NCBI GenBank assembly: GCA_934635545.1
Contig: CAKTZN010000059.1
Span: 1 to 10,491 of the forward strand
DNA: 10,491 nucleotides
Direction: 5' to 3'
Source of the DNA: an uncultured Oscillospiraceae bacterium
GTDB lineage: Bacteria > Bacillota > Clostridia > Oscillospirales > Oscillospiraceae
The notes below the pieces were generated by a model that saw only the letters and a list, made by a program, of their open reading frames with translations, did no database searches and was not told the origin of the DNA. Positions 5,182 through 10,491 of this stretch are shown in pieces. A program made the translations under genes and the position numbers. Each line of letters opens with the position of its first letter. The first letter of the stretch is position 1.

Positions 5182-7004
5182 AAAATATCTTCAAACGCAA
5201 GAAAGCACCCCCGGAGGAACCGATGGTATTGTCCTTTCTGGACTGCATCGCGCCGGGGGTGCTGAAATTTGAGACGGATCACTATATTTCCGGCAACACA
5301 TGGCGCTGCGTGTGGGCCCTGCGGGAGTATCCCGCCGCCACCGACTCGCAAGCATTGCTGGGCCGTTTGGGTGACCGGCGCGGCGTGACGCTGCGGATCG
5401 TCTGCCGTTTGGTGACGCCTGCCGAGGAGAACCGCATCATCCACAACGCCACCAACCGCAACAAGCTGGAGCGGGCCAACACCAGCGACCTGCGGCGTGT
5501 TATCACGGCGGAGAGCAACTTGCAGGACATGGCCTCACTGGTAGGTGCGCTGGATCGTGAGCATGAACCGCTCCTGTACTGCGCGGTCTATGTGGAGGTC
5601 ATGGCCGACAGCTTTGAAAACCTGAAGCTGCTGCAAACCAGTGTGGAAGCGGAGCTGGTGCGCTGCAAGCTGACGATAGACAAGCTGGTGCTGCGGCAGC
5701 AGCAGGGATTCCTTACGGTGAACCCGGCAGGCTACGCCGCGTTAGGGCCGCAGTTCCAGCGGGTGCTGCCCGCATCCAGCGTGGCGAACCTGTTCCCGTT
5801 CAATTATTCCGGTAAGGCCGACCCCAACGGCTTCTACATCGGCAAGGACAAGTTCGGCAGCAACATCGTGGTGGACTTCGACCGGCGCGAGAGCGACAAG
5901 ACCTCCACCAACATCCTGATCCTGGGCAACAGCGGTCAGGGCAAGAGTTATCTCATGAAGCTGCTGATCTGCAACCTGATCGAATCGGGAAAATCTGTTA
6001 TCTCGCTGGATGCGGAGCATGAGCTGGGTGATCTGTGTGGGAATCTGAACGGCTGCTTCATCGACCTGATGGCAGGCGACCGGCACATCAATGTGCTGGA
6101 GGTAAAGTGCTGGGACACCGCGCCGGAGCCGGACGAGTCCGCGCCGGAGGCCTTCCGGAAGAATACATTTTTGGCGCGGCACGTTTCTTTTCTGAAGGAC
6201 TTCTTTAAGGCGTACAAGGATTTCTCCGATGCCCAGCTGGACACTATCGAGATCATGCTGACAAAGCTCTATGCCAAGTGGGGCATCTCGGAGCATACCG
6301 ATCCCCAGCAGCTCACCGCCACGGACTATCCCATCCTGTCGGATTTCTATGCGCTGTTGGAGGAGGAATACCTCCACTATGATCCGGACACTCATCAGCT
6401 CTATACCAAGGAGTTGCTGCAAGAGGTGCTGCTGGGCCTGCACTCTATGTGCGTGGGAGCCGACGCCCACTTCTTCAACGGTCATACGGACATCACCAGT
6501 GACCGGTTTCTGGTGTTCGGCGTAGGCGGCGTGCTGAGTGCTGCCAAGAGCCTGCGGAACGCGCTGCTGTTCAGCGTGCTGGCGTATATGTCGGACAAGC
6601 TGCTGGTGGAGGGGCAGACGGTGGCGGCGCTGGACGAGCTGTACCTGTGGCTGTCCAACCCCATCGCCATCGAGTATATCAGGAACTGCCTGAAGCGTGT
6701 CCGCAAGCGGGATTCCGCCCTGATGATGGCCTCGCAGAATCTGGAGGATTTCAACCAGCGTGAAGTGCGGGAGATGACCAAGCCGCTGTTCGCCATCCCG
6801 CCCCATCAGTTCTTTTTCAACCCCGGCACTACGGAGAAACAGTTCTTCACCAATATGCTGCAAATGGAGGACACGGAGTTCGACCTCATCAGCAAGGCCC
6901 AGAATGGCGAATGCCTCTTCCGCTGCGGCAGCGACCGCTACATGATGAAGGTCATTGCCCCGGAGCACAAGGCGAAGCTGTTTGGCACAAAAGGTGGGAA
7001 GTGA
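5178..7004 (+). CDS. virB4: VirB4/TraE-type conjugation ATPase
   Basis: This 608-residue cytoplasmic ATPase energises the T4SS. The Walker A motif is GNSGQGKS at residues 250-257. The Walker B motif is VAALDELYLWL at 482-492, with acidic D486-E487, and a downstream motif SALMMASQN lies at 513-521. Before Walker A comes the VirB4-like NLFPFN...DPNGFYIGKDKFGSNIVVDFD stretch that leads into the nucleotide-binding domain. The C-terminus reads HQFFFNPGTTEKQFF, then the sensing/closing part. The N-terminal part (about residues 1-200) is compact compared with the roughly 800-residue VirB4 proteins of Tn916-type elements, in line with the separate upstream protein at 4248. Start ATG 5178 is behind GGAGGG (5169-5174) and overlaps the DUF3846 stop. 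No frameshift or missing motif is seen, so the enzyme looks functional. Confidence 0.95.
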   Translation: MKNIFKRKKAPPEEPMVLSFLDCIAPGVLKFETDHYISGNTWRCVWALREYPAATDSQALLGRLGDRRGVTLRIVCRLVTPAEENRIIHNATNRNKLERANTSDLRRVITAESNLQDMASLVGALDREHEPLLYCAVYVEVMADSFENLKLLQTSVEAELVRCKLTIDKLVLRQQQGFLTVNPAGYAALGPQFQRVLPASSVANLFPFNYSGKADPNGFYIGKDKFGSNIVVDFDRRESDKTSTNILILGNSGQGKSYLMKLLICNLIESGKSVISLDAEHELGDLCGNLNGCFIDLMAGDRHINVLEVKCWDTAPEPDESAPEAFRKNTFLARHVSFLKDFFKAYKDFSDAQLDTIEIMLTKLYAKWGISEHTDPQQLTATDYPILSDFYALLEEEYLHYDPDTHQLYTKELLQEVLLGLHSMCVGADAHFFNGHTDITSDRFLVFGVGGVLSAAKSLRNALLFSVLAYMSDKLLVEGQTVAALDELYLWLSNPIAIEYIRNCLKRVRKRDSALMMASQNLEDFNQREVREMTKPLFAIPPHQFFFNPGTTEKQFFTNMLQMEDTEFDLISKAQNGECLFRCGSDRYMMKVIAPEHKAKLFGTKGGK

Positions 7005-7006
7005 GG

Positions 7007-7036
7007 TTGCTAAAGGGTGCGGCTGGGTGGTATAAT
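7007..7036 (+). promoter_or_regulatory. Promoter of the GNAT gene
   Basis: TTGCTA (7007-7012), an 18-base spacer and a perfect TATAAT (7031-7036) begin 2 bases after the virB4 stop. It gives the acetyltransferase gene its own transcription. Confidence 0.65.
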
Positions 7037-7080
7037 TTGTGGCAAAGATGCGGACAAGTCGGAATTTACGAGGACAAAAA

Positions 7081-7527
7081 ATGTGGATTCGAGAATATAA
7101 AACTGCTGATTGTGAACAGTTGGCAGAATTGTTTTATAATACGGTTCATAGCATAAATGCAAAGGATTATACTAAAGAACAGTTGGACGTTTGGGCAACT
7201 GGCAAGGTTGATTTGTGTGAGTGGAATACCTCTTTCCTGAAACACAGAACGATTGTTGCTGTAGAAAATGGGAAAATTGTTGGTTTTGGGGACATGGACA
7301 ACAGGGGCTATTTGGATAGACTTTATGTTCATAAAGATTACCAGCGTAAGGGCATTGCTTCTGCAATTTGTGATGCGCTGGAATCTTCTTCAAAGGGAAA
7401 AACGTTCATTACCCATGCGTCTATTACAGCAAAACCATTTTTTCAACACCGAGGATACCGCGTAGTGAAAGAGCAGAAAGTCATTCGACAGGAAGTCGCT
7501 TTGACGAATTATGTAATGGAGAAGTAG
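7081..7527 (+). CDS. YafP-like GNAT N-acetyltransferase
   Basis: This 148-residue protein has the GNAT acetyl-CoA loop YQRKGIA at residues 87-93, preceded by the strand GYLDRLYVH. The C-terminal ASITAKPFFQHRGYRVVKEQ (113-132) is very like E. coli YafP (ASITAKPFFERYGFQTVKQQ, from memory). YafP sits in the dinB-yafNOP operon next to a TA pair, an interesting parallel to this TA-rich locus. The substrate is unknown. ATG 7081 is chosen because GAGGA (7070-7074) precedes it and YafP-like proteins start just before 'IREY'; the earlier GTG at 7039 lies next to the -10 box. The gene is strikingly A+T-rich (19 G/C in its first 60 bases, against 41 in 60 at 6601-6660 of virB4), a sign of separate origin. 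No antitoxin-like gene accompanies it, which argues against a TacT/AtaT-type GNAT toxin. Confidence 0.88.
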   Translation: MWIREYKTADCEQLAELFYNTVHSINAKDYTKEQLDVWATGKVDLCEWNTSFLKHRTIVAVENGKIVGFGDMDNRGYLDRLYVHKDYQRKGIASAICDALESSSKGKTFITHASITAKPFFQHRGYRVVKEQKVIRQEVALTNYVMEK

Positions 7528-7556
7528 ATAGATTCCAGTTTGTTAAACTCAATCCC

Positions 7557-7593
7557 AATGCCACCGTATGACATTCATACGGTGGCATTTTTA
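7557..7593 (+). terminator. Intrinsic terminator after the GNAT gene
   Basis: A perfect 15-base stem (7557-7571 with 7575-7589) with a 3-base CAT loop is followed by TTTAT. It isolates the GNAT gene from the NlpC/P60 gene 23 bases further on. Confidence 0.9.
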
Positions 7594-7615
7594 TATCCCG
7601 CAAGGAGATGATGCT

Positions 7616-8800
7616 ATGTCAACAACACTGGCGCGGCTGGCGGCAGCTGTGCTGTCTACGGAAAAAGGCCGCAAGACGGTGGGCTGGGTCATTGCCGCCA
7701 TCCTCTCGCCGCTGATCCTGCTGGCGGCGTTCCTGTGCAGTTTCGGCACGGCGGCGGTGGAGCATAACAACTTTGCCGTATCCGCGTCCTTCTATGGCCC
7801 GGCCTTCACGGACAAAATTCCAACCGAATACAAAGACCACATCACCGAGATGCGGACAGCTTTCTCCCTTCTGGATTCGGCGGTCGCCGCCGTGAATGCC
7901 AAAGCCGAGAGCGGCGGCCTTGACCCCTTGCAGGTCAAGGCCGTTTTCTATGCCCTCTGCTTTGGCGACGACGCGCCTACCCGCCGTGCCGCCGCTAACT
8001 TCGTAGGGAGCTTCTATAGCTTGGAGGAACGCACCGAAACCACCACGGACGTGCTGGAGGATGGCACAGTGGTAGTGCAGACCACCGTCTACTATGTGGC
8101 GGTGCCGCTGCCGCTGGAAACGGTGTATGAAAATCTGGCGGCGTGGCAGGGCAAACCGGTGACCGAGGAGGACAAGGCCAACGCCGCTCATATCTACAGC
8201 ATGGTGGTGGGCAGCACAGGCGGTGATACCTTCGATGGCAGCTATACGCCCGGTGGCGGCAGCGGCGTGGAACTGGACATTTCCGACCTGACGAATCCCA
8301 CCACTAAGAACGCCGCCGATCTGGTGGCCTACGTCACCAACGCATGGCAGTCCGGCTGGGGCTATGTATGGGGCACCTACGGTCAGGTGCTGACGCCGGA
8401 GCTGTTCCAGTACAAACTGACCCAATACCCGGAGGGCGTGGGACAGTACGCGGATTTCATCCGTAATAACTGGCTGGGCAAGCACACCGCCGACTGCGTA
8501 GGACTTATCAAGGGCTACGGCTGGCTCAACGCTGACACTATGGAGATCGAATACGGTACCAACGGGATGCCGGACATCGGTGCCAACCAGATGTACTACA
8601 ACGCTACGCGCAAAGGCACCATCGATACCATCCCGGAGGTGCCGGGACTGGCGGTCTGGAAGTCGGGACACATCGGCGTGTACATCGGCGGCGGTCAGGT
8701 CATCGAGGCCGTGGGCACCAAATACGGCGTGGTTCAGACGCAGCTCCAGGGCCGCGGCTGGACACGCTGGCTGGAAATCCCGTATATCAACTACGATTAG
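7616..8800 (+). CDS. NlpC/P60 (C40) cell-wall hydrolase of the T4SS
   Basis: This 394-residue membrane-anchored protein has a short cytoplasmic start, a membrane helix (about residues 22-45) and a linker or assembly domain (about 46-220) ending in a Gly/Ser-rich spacer (YTPGGGSGVE). The C-terminal peptidase domain runs from about residue 231 to 394. In it, TADCVGLIKGYGW supplies the catalytic Cys294, and KSGHIGVYIGGGQVIEA supplies His352 with the third polar position near E364. NlpC/P60 enzymes cut peptidoglycan stem peptides; in ICEs this VirB1-like protein opens the wall for the mating channel. Start ATG 7616 has AAGGAG (7602-7607) at ideal spacing; the in-frame extension back to 7568 lies inside the terminator and is rejected. 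It is 10 bases upstream of the DUF3848 gene, so they are co-transcribed. Confidence 0.9.
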   Translation: MSTTLARLAAAVLSTEKGRKTVGWVIAAILSPLILLAAFLCSFGTAAVEHNNFAVSASFYGPAFTDKIPTEYKDHITEMRTAFSLLDSAVAAVNAKAESGGLDPLQVKAVFYALCFGDDAPTRRAAANFVGSFYSLEERTETTTDVLEDGTVVVQTTVYYVAVPLPLETVYENLAAWQGKPVTEEDKANAAHIYSMVVGSTGGDTFDGSYTPGGGSGVELDISDLTNPTTKNAADLVAYVTNAWQSGWGYVWGTYGQVLTPELFQYKLTQYPEGVGQYADFIRNNWLGKHTADCVGLIKGYGWLNADTMEIEYGTNGMPDIGANQMYYNATRKGTIDTIPEVPGLAVWKSGHIGVYIGGGQVIEAVGTKYGVVQTQLQGRGWTRWLEIPYINYD

Positions 8801-8810
8801 GAGGACACAA

Positions 8811-9134
8811 ATGAACGAAAATATTTGCACATTAGAGAAAGAAATGCGTCAGGCATTGCTGGAAAAGCTGGAACAGAACTATCTGGACTACACCGCCTCG
8901 CTGCGAGCTTTGACATCGGAACAGATGCTGGACAGGACAAAAGAAATCTACGCGGCGCAGGTCTGCTGCCGGTTGGTGCAGCGCAGGGATGATATTTCCT
9001 TGCCGCAGATGCGTTACCTGCTGTCGCTGGATGACCCGCTGGCGGCGCTGCGGGACACGTGGCTGGAGCTGCACAGCGGCGACAATGAGCCGGTGCTGAA
9101 GGTGATACTGTACAAGCTCTACGGTGAAATGTGA
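8811..9134 (+). CDS. DUF3848-type small protein
   Basis: This 107-residue soluble, mostly helical protein starts at ATG 8811 behind AGGAGGA. The pattern 'YLDYTASLRALTSEQMLDRTKEIYAAQ...LSLDDPLAALRDTWLEL' fits DUF3848 as I know it: a helix with 'y...L..l.peeil..a.ey', then 'L..dpPLa..r..W'. The same domain occurs in the C-terminal part of the protein at 9400-10182: YTASLRALTSEQM against YTESLYRMTQSEL, and PLAALRDTW against PLTCVRDAW. The two genes are therefore paralogous over about 70 residues. The function is unknown. The following gene's ribosome site overlaps its stop. Confidence 0.75.
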   Translation: MNENICTLEKEMRQALLEKLEQNYLDYTASLRALTSEQMLDRTKEIYAAQVCCRLVQRRDDISLPQMRYLLSLDDPLAALRDTWLELHSGDNEPVLKVILYKLYGEM

Positions 9135-9142
9135 GGTGCAGC

Positions 9143-9397
9143 ATGGAAAAAGTCTGCGTCACAGTCAGCATGGAGGAGGAACGTCTTAAGGCGCTGGAGT
9201 TTGCACTCAAGAAGAAAAACAGCTCCGTCCAGCGCCGCATGGACGATGCCCTGCGACAGCTCTATGAAAAAGAAGTCCCGGAACCTATCCGCGAATATGT
9301 GGACAGCCTGCTGGCTCCGCCGCCCCGCCCCCGCCGACCGGTGCGGACAGCAAAGGCGACGAACGAGCAGGCAGTGGCTATGCAGCAGGAGGAATAA
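9143..9397 (+). CDS. DUF6103-type small protein, ribbon-helix-helix-like
   Basis: This 84-residue protein reads MEKVCVTVSMEEERLKALEF, then ALKKKNSSVQRRMDDALRQLY, EKEVPEPIREYVDSL, and a Pro/Arg-rich tail (PPPRPRRPVRTAK). One short strand (VCVTVSM) followed by two helices is the topology of a ribbon-helix-helix DNA-binding protein. The overall pattern fits DUF6103 from recall. A role as a small regulator of element genes is possible but inferred. ATG 9143 is chosen because TGAGGTG (9132-9138) is its ribosome site; GTG 9131 would overlap the previous stop and the site itself. It ends two bases before the next gene, and that gene's AGGAGG lies inside its last codons. Confidence 0.75.
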   Translation: MEKVCVTVSMEEERLKALEFALKKKNSSVQRRMDDALRQLYEKEVPEPIREYVDSLLAPPPRPRRPVRTAKATNEQAVAMQQEE

Positions 9398-9399
9398 CC

Positions 9400-10182
9400 A
9401 TGGCATATGTCAAAGAAAACGCACCATCGAAGGTCTACCACCTGACGAAGAAAGAGAATCTGGACAGCATTCTGGGGGATGGCAGGATACGCCGCTTCGG
9501 TGACAGCGAGTGCTGGTTCTGCGCTGATCTGCAAAAGATGAGAGCGTATATGGAGCAGACCGTCATGTGCGAGGGGAAGCCCTACTATGCCGTGGGCGGT
9601 CAGCTCTGCCGCTACCCCAAATTTGTGCCGGAGGATTACATCCTCCTCAAGCTTACGCCCTGCCATCAGAAGGATAATTGGTACCGCTGGGAGCAGGAAG
9701 TGCCTGTGGGAAACCCTGCGGAGCTGGTCAGAGCGGCGCATGAGTTCTCCGCACTGAAAATCGGCTATCGCGGCGACCTTGCTTTCCAAAATGCAGAGGT
9801 CATCGAGGTGCCGCGGTTTCTTGCAGAAGGGATCACACAGGGGGAGCCGGTACAGACCAACGCGGAGCTGCGGGATGCTCTCATTCAATGCGTTGAGCGG
9901 GAACAGACGGAGTACACCGAATCCCTCTACCGTATGACACAGAGTGAGCTTATCGCCAACGCCGGAGAGATCGAGGCGACCCGCTATTGCTACAACGCGC
10001 TTCTTACCACAAACCTGGAACGATACCAGATGCTCCTGCTGCTCTCCGACGGGTATCCTCTGACCTGTGTGCGGGATGCGTGGCAGACGGAACAGGACGT
10101 GGATCGTGACGACGAGTTCAGACACACGGTCTTCCGGCTCTGTGAAGATCTGCAAGAGAATCAGCAAGACCTGACAATGTGA
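9400..10182 (+). CDS. Unknown N-terminal domain (possibly ADP-ribosyltransferase-like) fused to DUF3848
   Basis: This 260-residue soluble protein starts at ATG 9400 behind AGGAGG (9387-9392). The C-terminal part (about residues 155-252) is a DUF3848 domain related to the gene at 8811. The N-terminal part (about 1-140) is something else. VYHLTKKENLDSILGDGRIR (12-31) has the 'yH.t...nL.sIl..G.i' pattern that opens several ADP-ribosyltransferase folds (DarT/DUF4433, KptA-like). FQNAEVIEVPRF (129-140) resembles the closing 'qAEvLv..vp' strand that carries the catalytic Glu in DarT-type enzymes. That gives His14 and Glu133 as candidate active residues. Fold assignment is inference from short motifs and could be wrong; the protein may be an inactive relative. 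Its position among small accessory genes suggests a role in the recipient or in element defence. Confidence 0.7.
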   Translation: MAYVKENAPSKVYHLTKKENLDSILGDGRIRRFGDSECWFCADLQKMRAYMEQTVMCEGKPYYAVGGQLCRYPKFVPEDYILLKLTPCHQKDNWYRWEQEVPVGNPAELVRAAHEFSALKIGYRGDLAFQNAEVIEVPRFLAEGITQGEPVQTNAELRDALIQCVEREQTEYTESLYRMTQSELIANAGEIEATRYCYNALLTTNLERYQMLLLLSDGYPLTCVRDAWQTEQDVDRDDEFRHTVFRLCEDLQENQQDLTM

Positions 10183-10187
10183 GGAGG
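10182..10187 (+). promoter_or_regulatory. Ribosome site fixing a TTG start
   Basis: AGGAGG overlaps the previous stop and lies 8 bases before TTG 10196. The ATG at 10189 is in another frame and stops after four codons, so TTG is the supported start. Confidence 0.7.
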
Positions 10188-10195
10188 GATGACCT

Positions 10196-10491
10196 TTGGA
10201 TAATAAACAATGTCAAAATGAGAATGATCTGCCTCTGCATTACACATCACAGGGAAAATTTGACGCATCCCAATGTGAGCCGCGCATATTGAGCGATGAG
10301 GAGAAAATAATTCTTTCTGCCATGGTTCTGCAAAAGGGCGAGGCGGAGGCTGGGGCAATTTTCGCAAATTCACCGGGGCGGCTGCGCGATTACACGATCC
10401 TCAAAGGCATCAACAGCTATGCTGCATTGGGCAGGTACTACCTTGCCCACGAGACTTCGGTGCCGGAGGAGCTATACGAGTACATGGATCT
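10196..10491 (+). CDS. ICE accessory protein, 3' end missing, possibly antirestriction-like
   Basis: The frame is open from TTG 10196 to the window end (98 codons). It reads DNKQCQNENDLPLHYTSQGK, then CEPRILSDEEKIILSAMVLQKGEA, and RDYTILKGINSYAALGRYYL followed by SVPEELYEYMDL. The last stretch resembles the 'INsy.eLGryl.......iPe.l..YiDyea' region of ArdA-type antirestriction proteins and related ICE proteins, but the visible part is short and the match is from memory. It is soluble, with no signal peptide. It follows the previous gene by 13 bases and belongs to the same transcription unit. Confidence 0.65.
   Translation, partial: MDNKQCQNENDLPLHYTSQGKFDASQCEPRILSDEEKIILSAMVLQKGEAEAGAIFANSPGRLRDYTILKGINSYAALGRYYLAHETSVPEELYEYMD

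Noticed and set aside
5742..6968. 408-codon open frame on the minus strand opposite virB4
   Set aside because: The + strand frame is a clear VirB4 with Walker motifs. The minus frame is Gln/Val/Leu/His-rich low-information sequence produced by G+C-biased third codon positions.
4248..7004. Frameshifted or interrupted single virB4 gene
   Set aside because: Each of the three genes has its own ribosome site and clean, overlapping or adjoining ends. The arrangement looks like designed coupling, not decay.
7039..7080. N-terminal extension of the GNAT protein
   Set aside because: The upstream GTG lies only 2 bases past the -10 box, the extra residues do not fit GNAT proteins, and ATG 7081 has its own ribosome site.
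7619..8830. 403-codon open frame on the minus strand opposite the NlpC/P60 gene
   Set aside because: It is a shadow of the NlpC/P60 gene, with no ribosome site and no recognisable domain.
9262..10167. 301-codon open frame on the minus strand
   Set aside because: It lies opposite two genes with good ribosome sites and family features. Its own translation shows no domain.
1..10491. CRISPR array, tRNA or rRNA gene, transposase or integrase
   Set aside because: No regularly spaced repeats, cloverleaf-like segment, rRNA-like segment or recombinase motif was seen in reading the window. This was by eye, without a covariance or profile search.

Overview
The window is an internal piece of an integrative and conjugative element (ICE) from a low-redundancy, G+C-rich member of the Clostridia, most likely a gut Oscillospiraceae-type Firmicute. 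Evidence: strong AGGAGG-type ribosome sites, TTG and GTG starts, and a type IV secretion (T4SS) gene set of the kind found in Tn1549/CTn-like elements (pilin-like protein, VirB6/TrbL-like channel, PrgI/VirB3-like protein, VirB4 ATPase, NlpC/P60 cell-wall hydrolase). These are interleaved with the small DUF proteins typical of these elements (DUF3849, DUF3852, DUF3846, DUF3848, DUF6103). All genes lie on the + strand. DUF names are recognised from memory of the families, not from a search.

Layout: 1-678 is the 3' part of a DUF3849-type gene. 691-1044 encodes a small secreted/membrane DUF3852 protein, probably the pilin-like subunit. 1045-2210 is an accessory block: a relB-relE toxin-antitoxin (TA) pair with its own promoter and palindromic operator, a remnant of a second DUF3852 3' end, a lone Phd/YefM-like antitoxin, and a terminator. 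2226-3131 is the VirB6/TrbL-like membrane protein. 3132-3958 is a second accessory block, phd-doc with its own promoter, operator and terminator. 3991-7004 is a compact unit with short gaps or overlaps: PrgI-like protein, a VirB4-associated protein, DUF3846, VirB4. 7007-7593 is a third accessory block, a visibly A+T-rich YafP-like GNAT acetyltransferase with its own promoter and terminator. 7616-10491 resumes the element genes: NlpC/P60 hydrolase, DUF3848, DUF6103, a protein with an unusual N-terminal domain fused to a second DUF3848 domain, and the start of a further gene cut by the window end.

How they work together: the DUF3852, VirB6, PrgI, VirB4 and NlpC/P60 products would build the mating channel and open the cell wall. 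The TA pairs would select against loss of the element. The small DUF proteins are probably transfer accessory or host-interaction factors of unknown role.

The most striking architecture is that accessory modules sit in the three widest junctions of the T4SS operon, each ending in an intrinsic terminator just before the ribosome site of the next T4SS gene. At one of them the 3' end of the preceding T4SS gene is duplicated on the far side of the relBE module, like the footprint of a recombination event.
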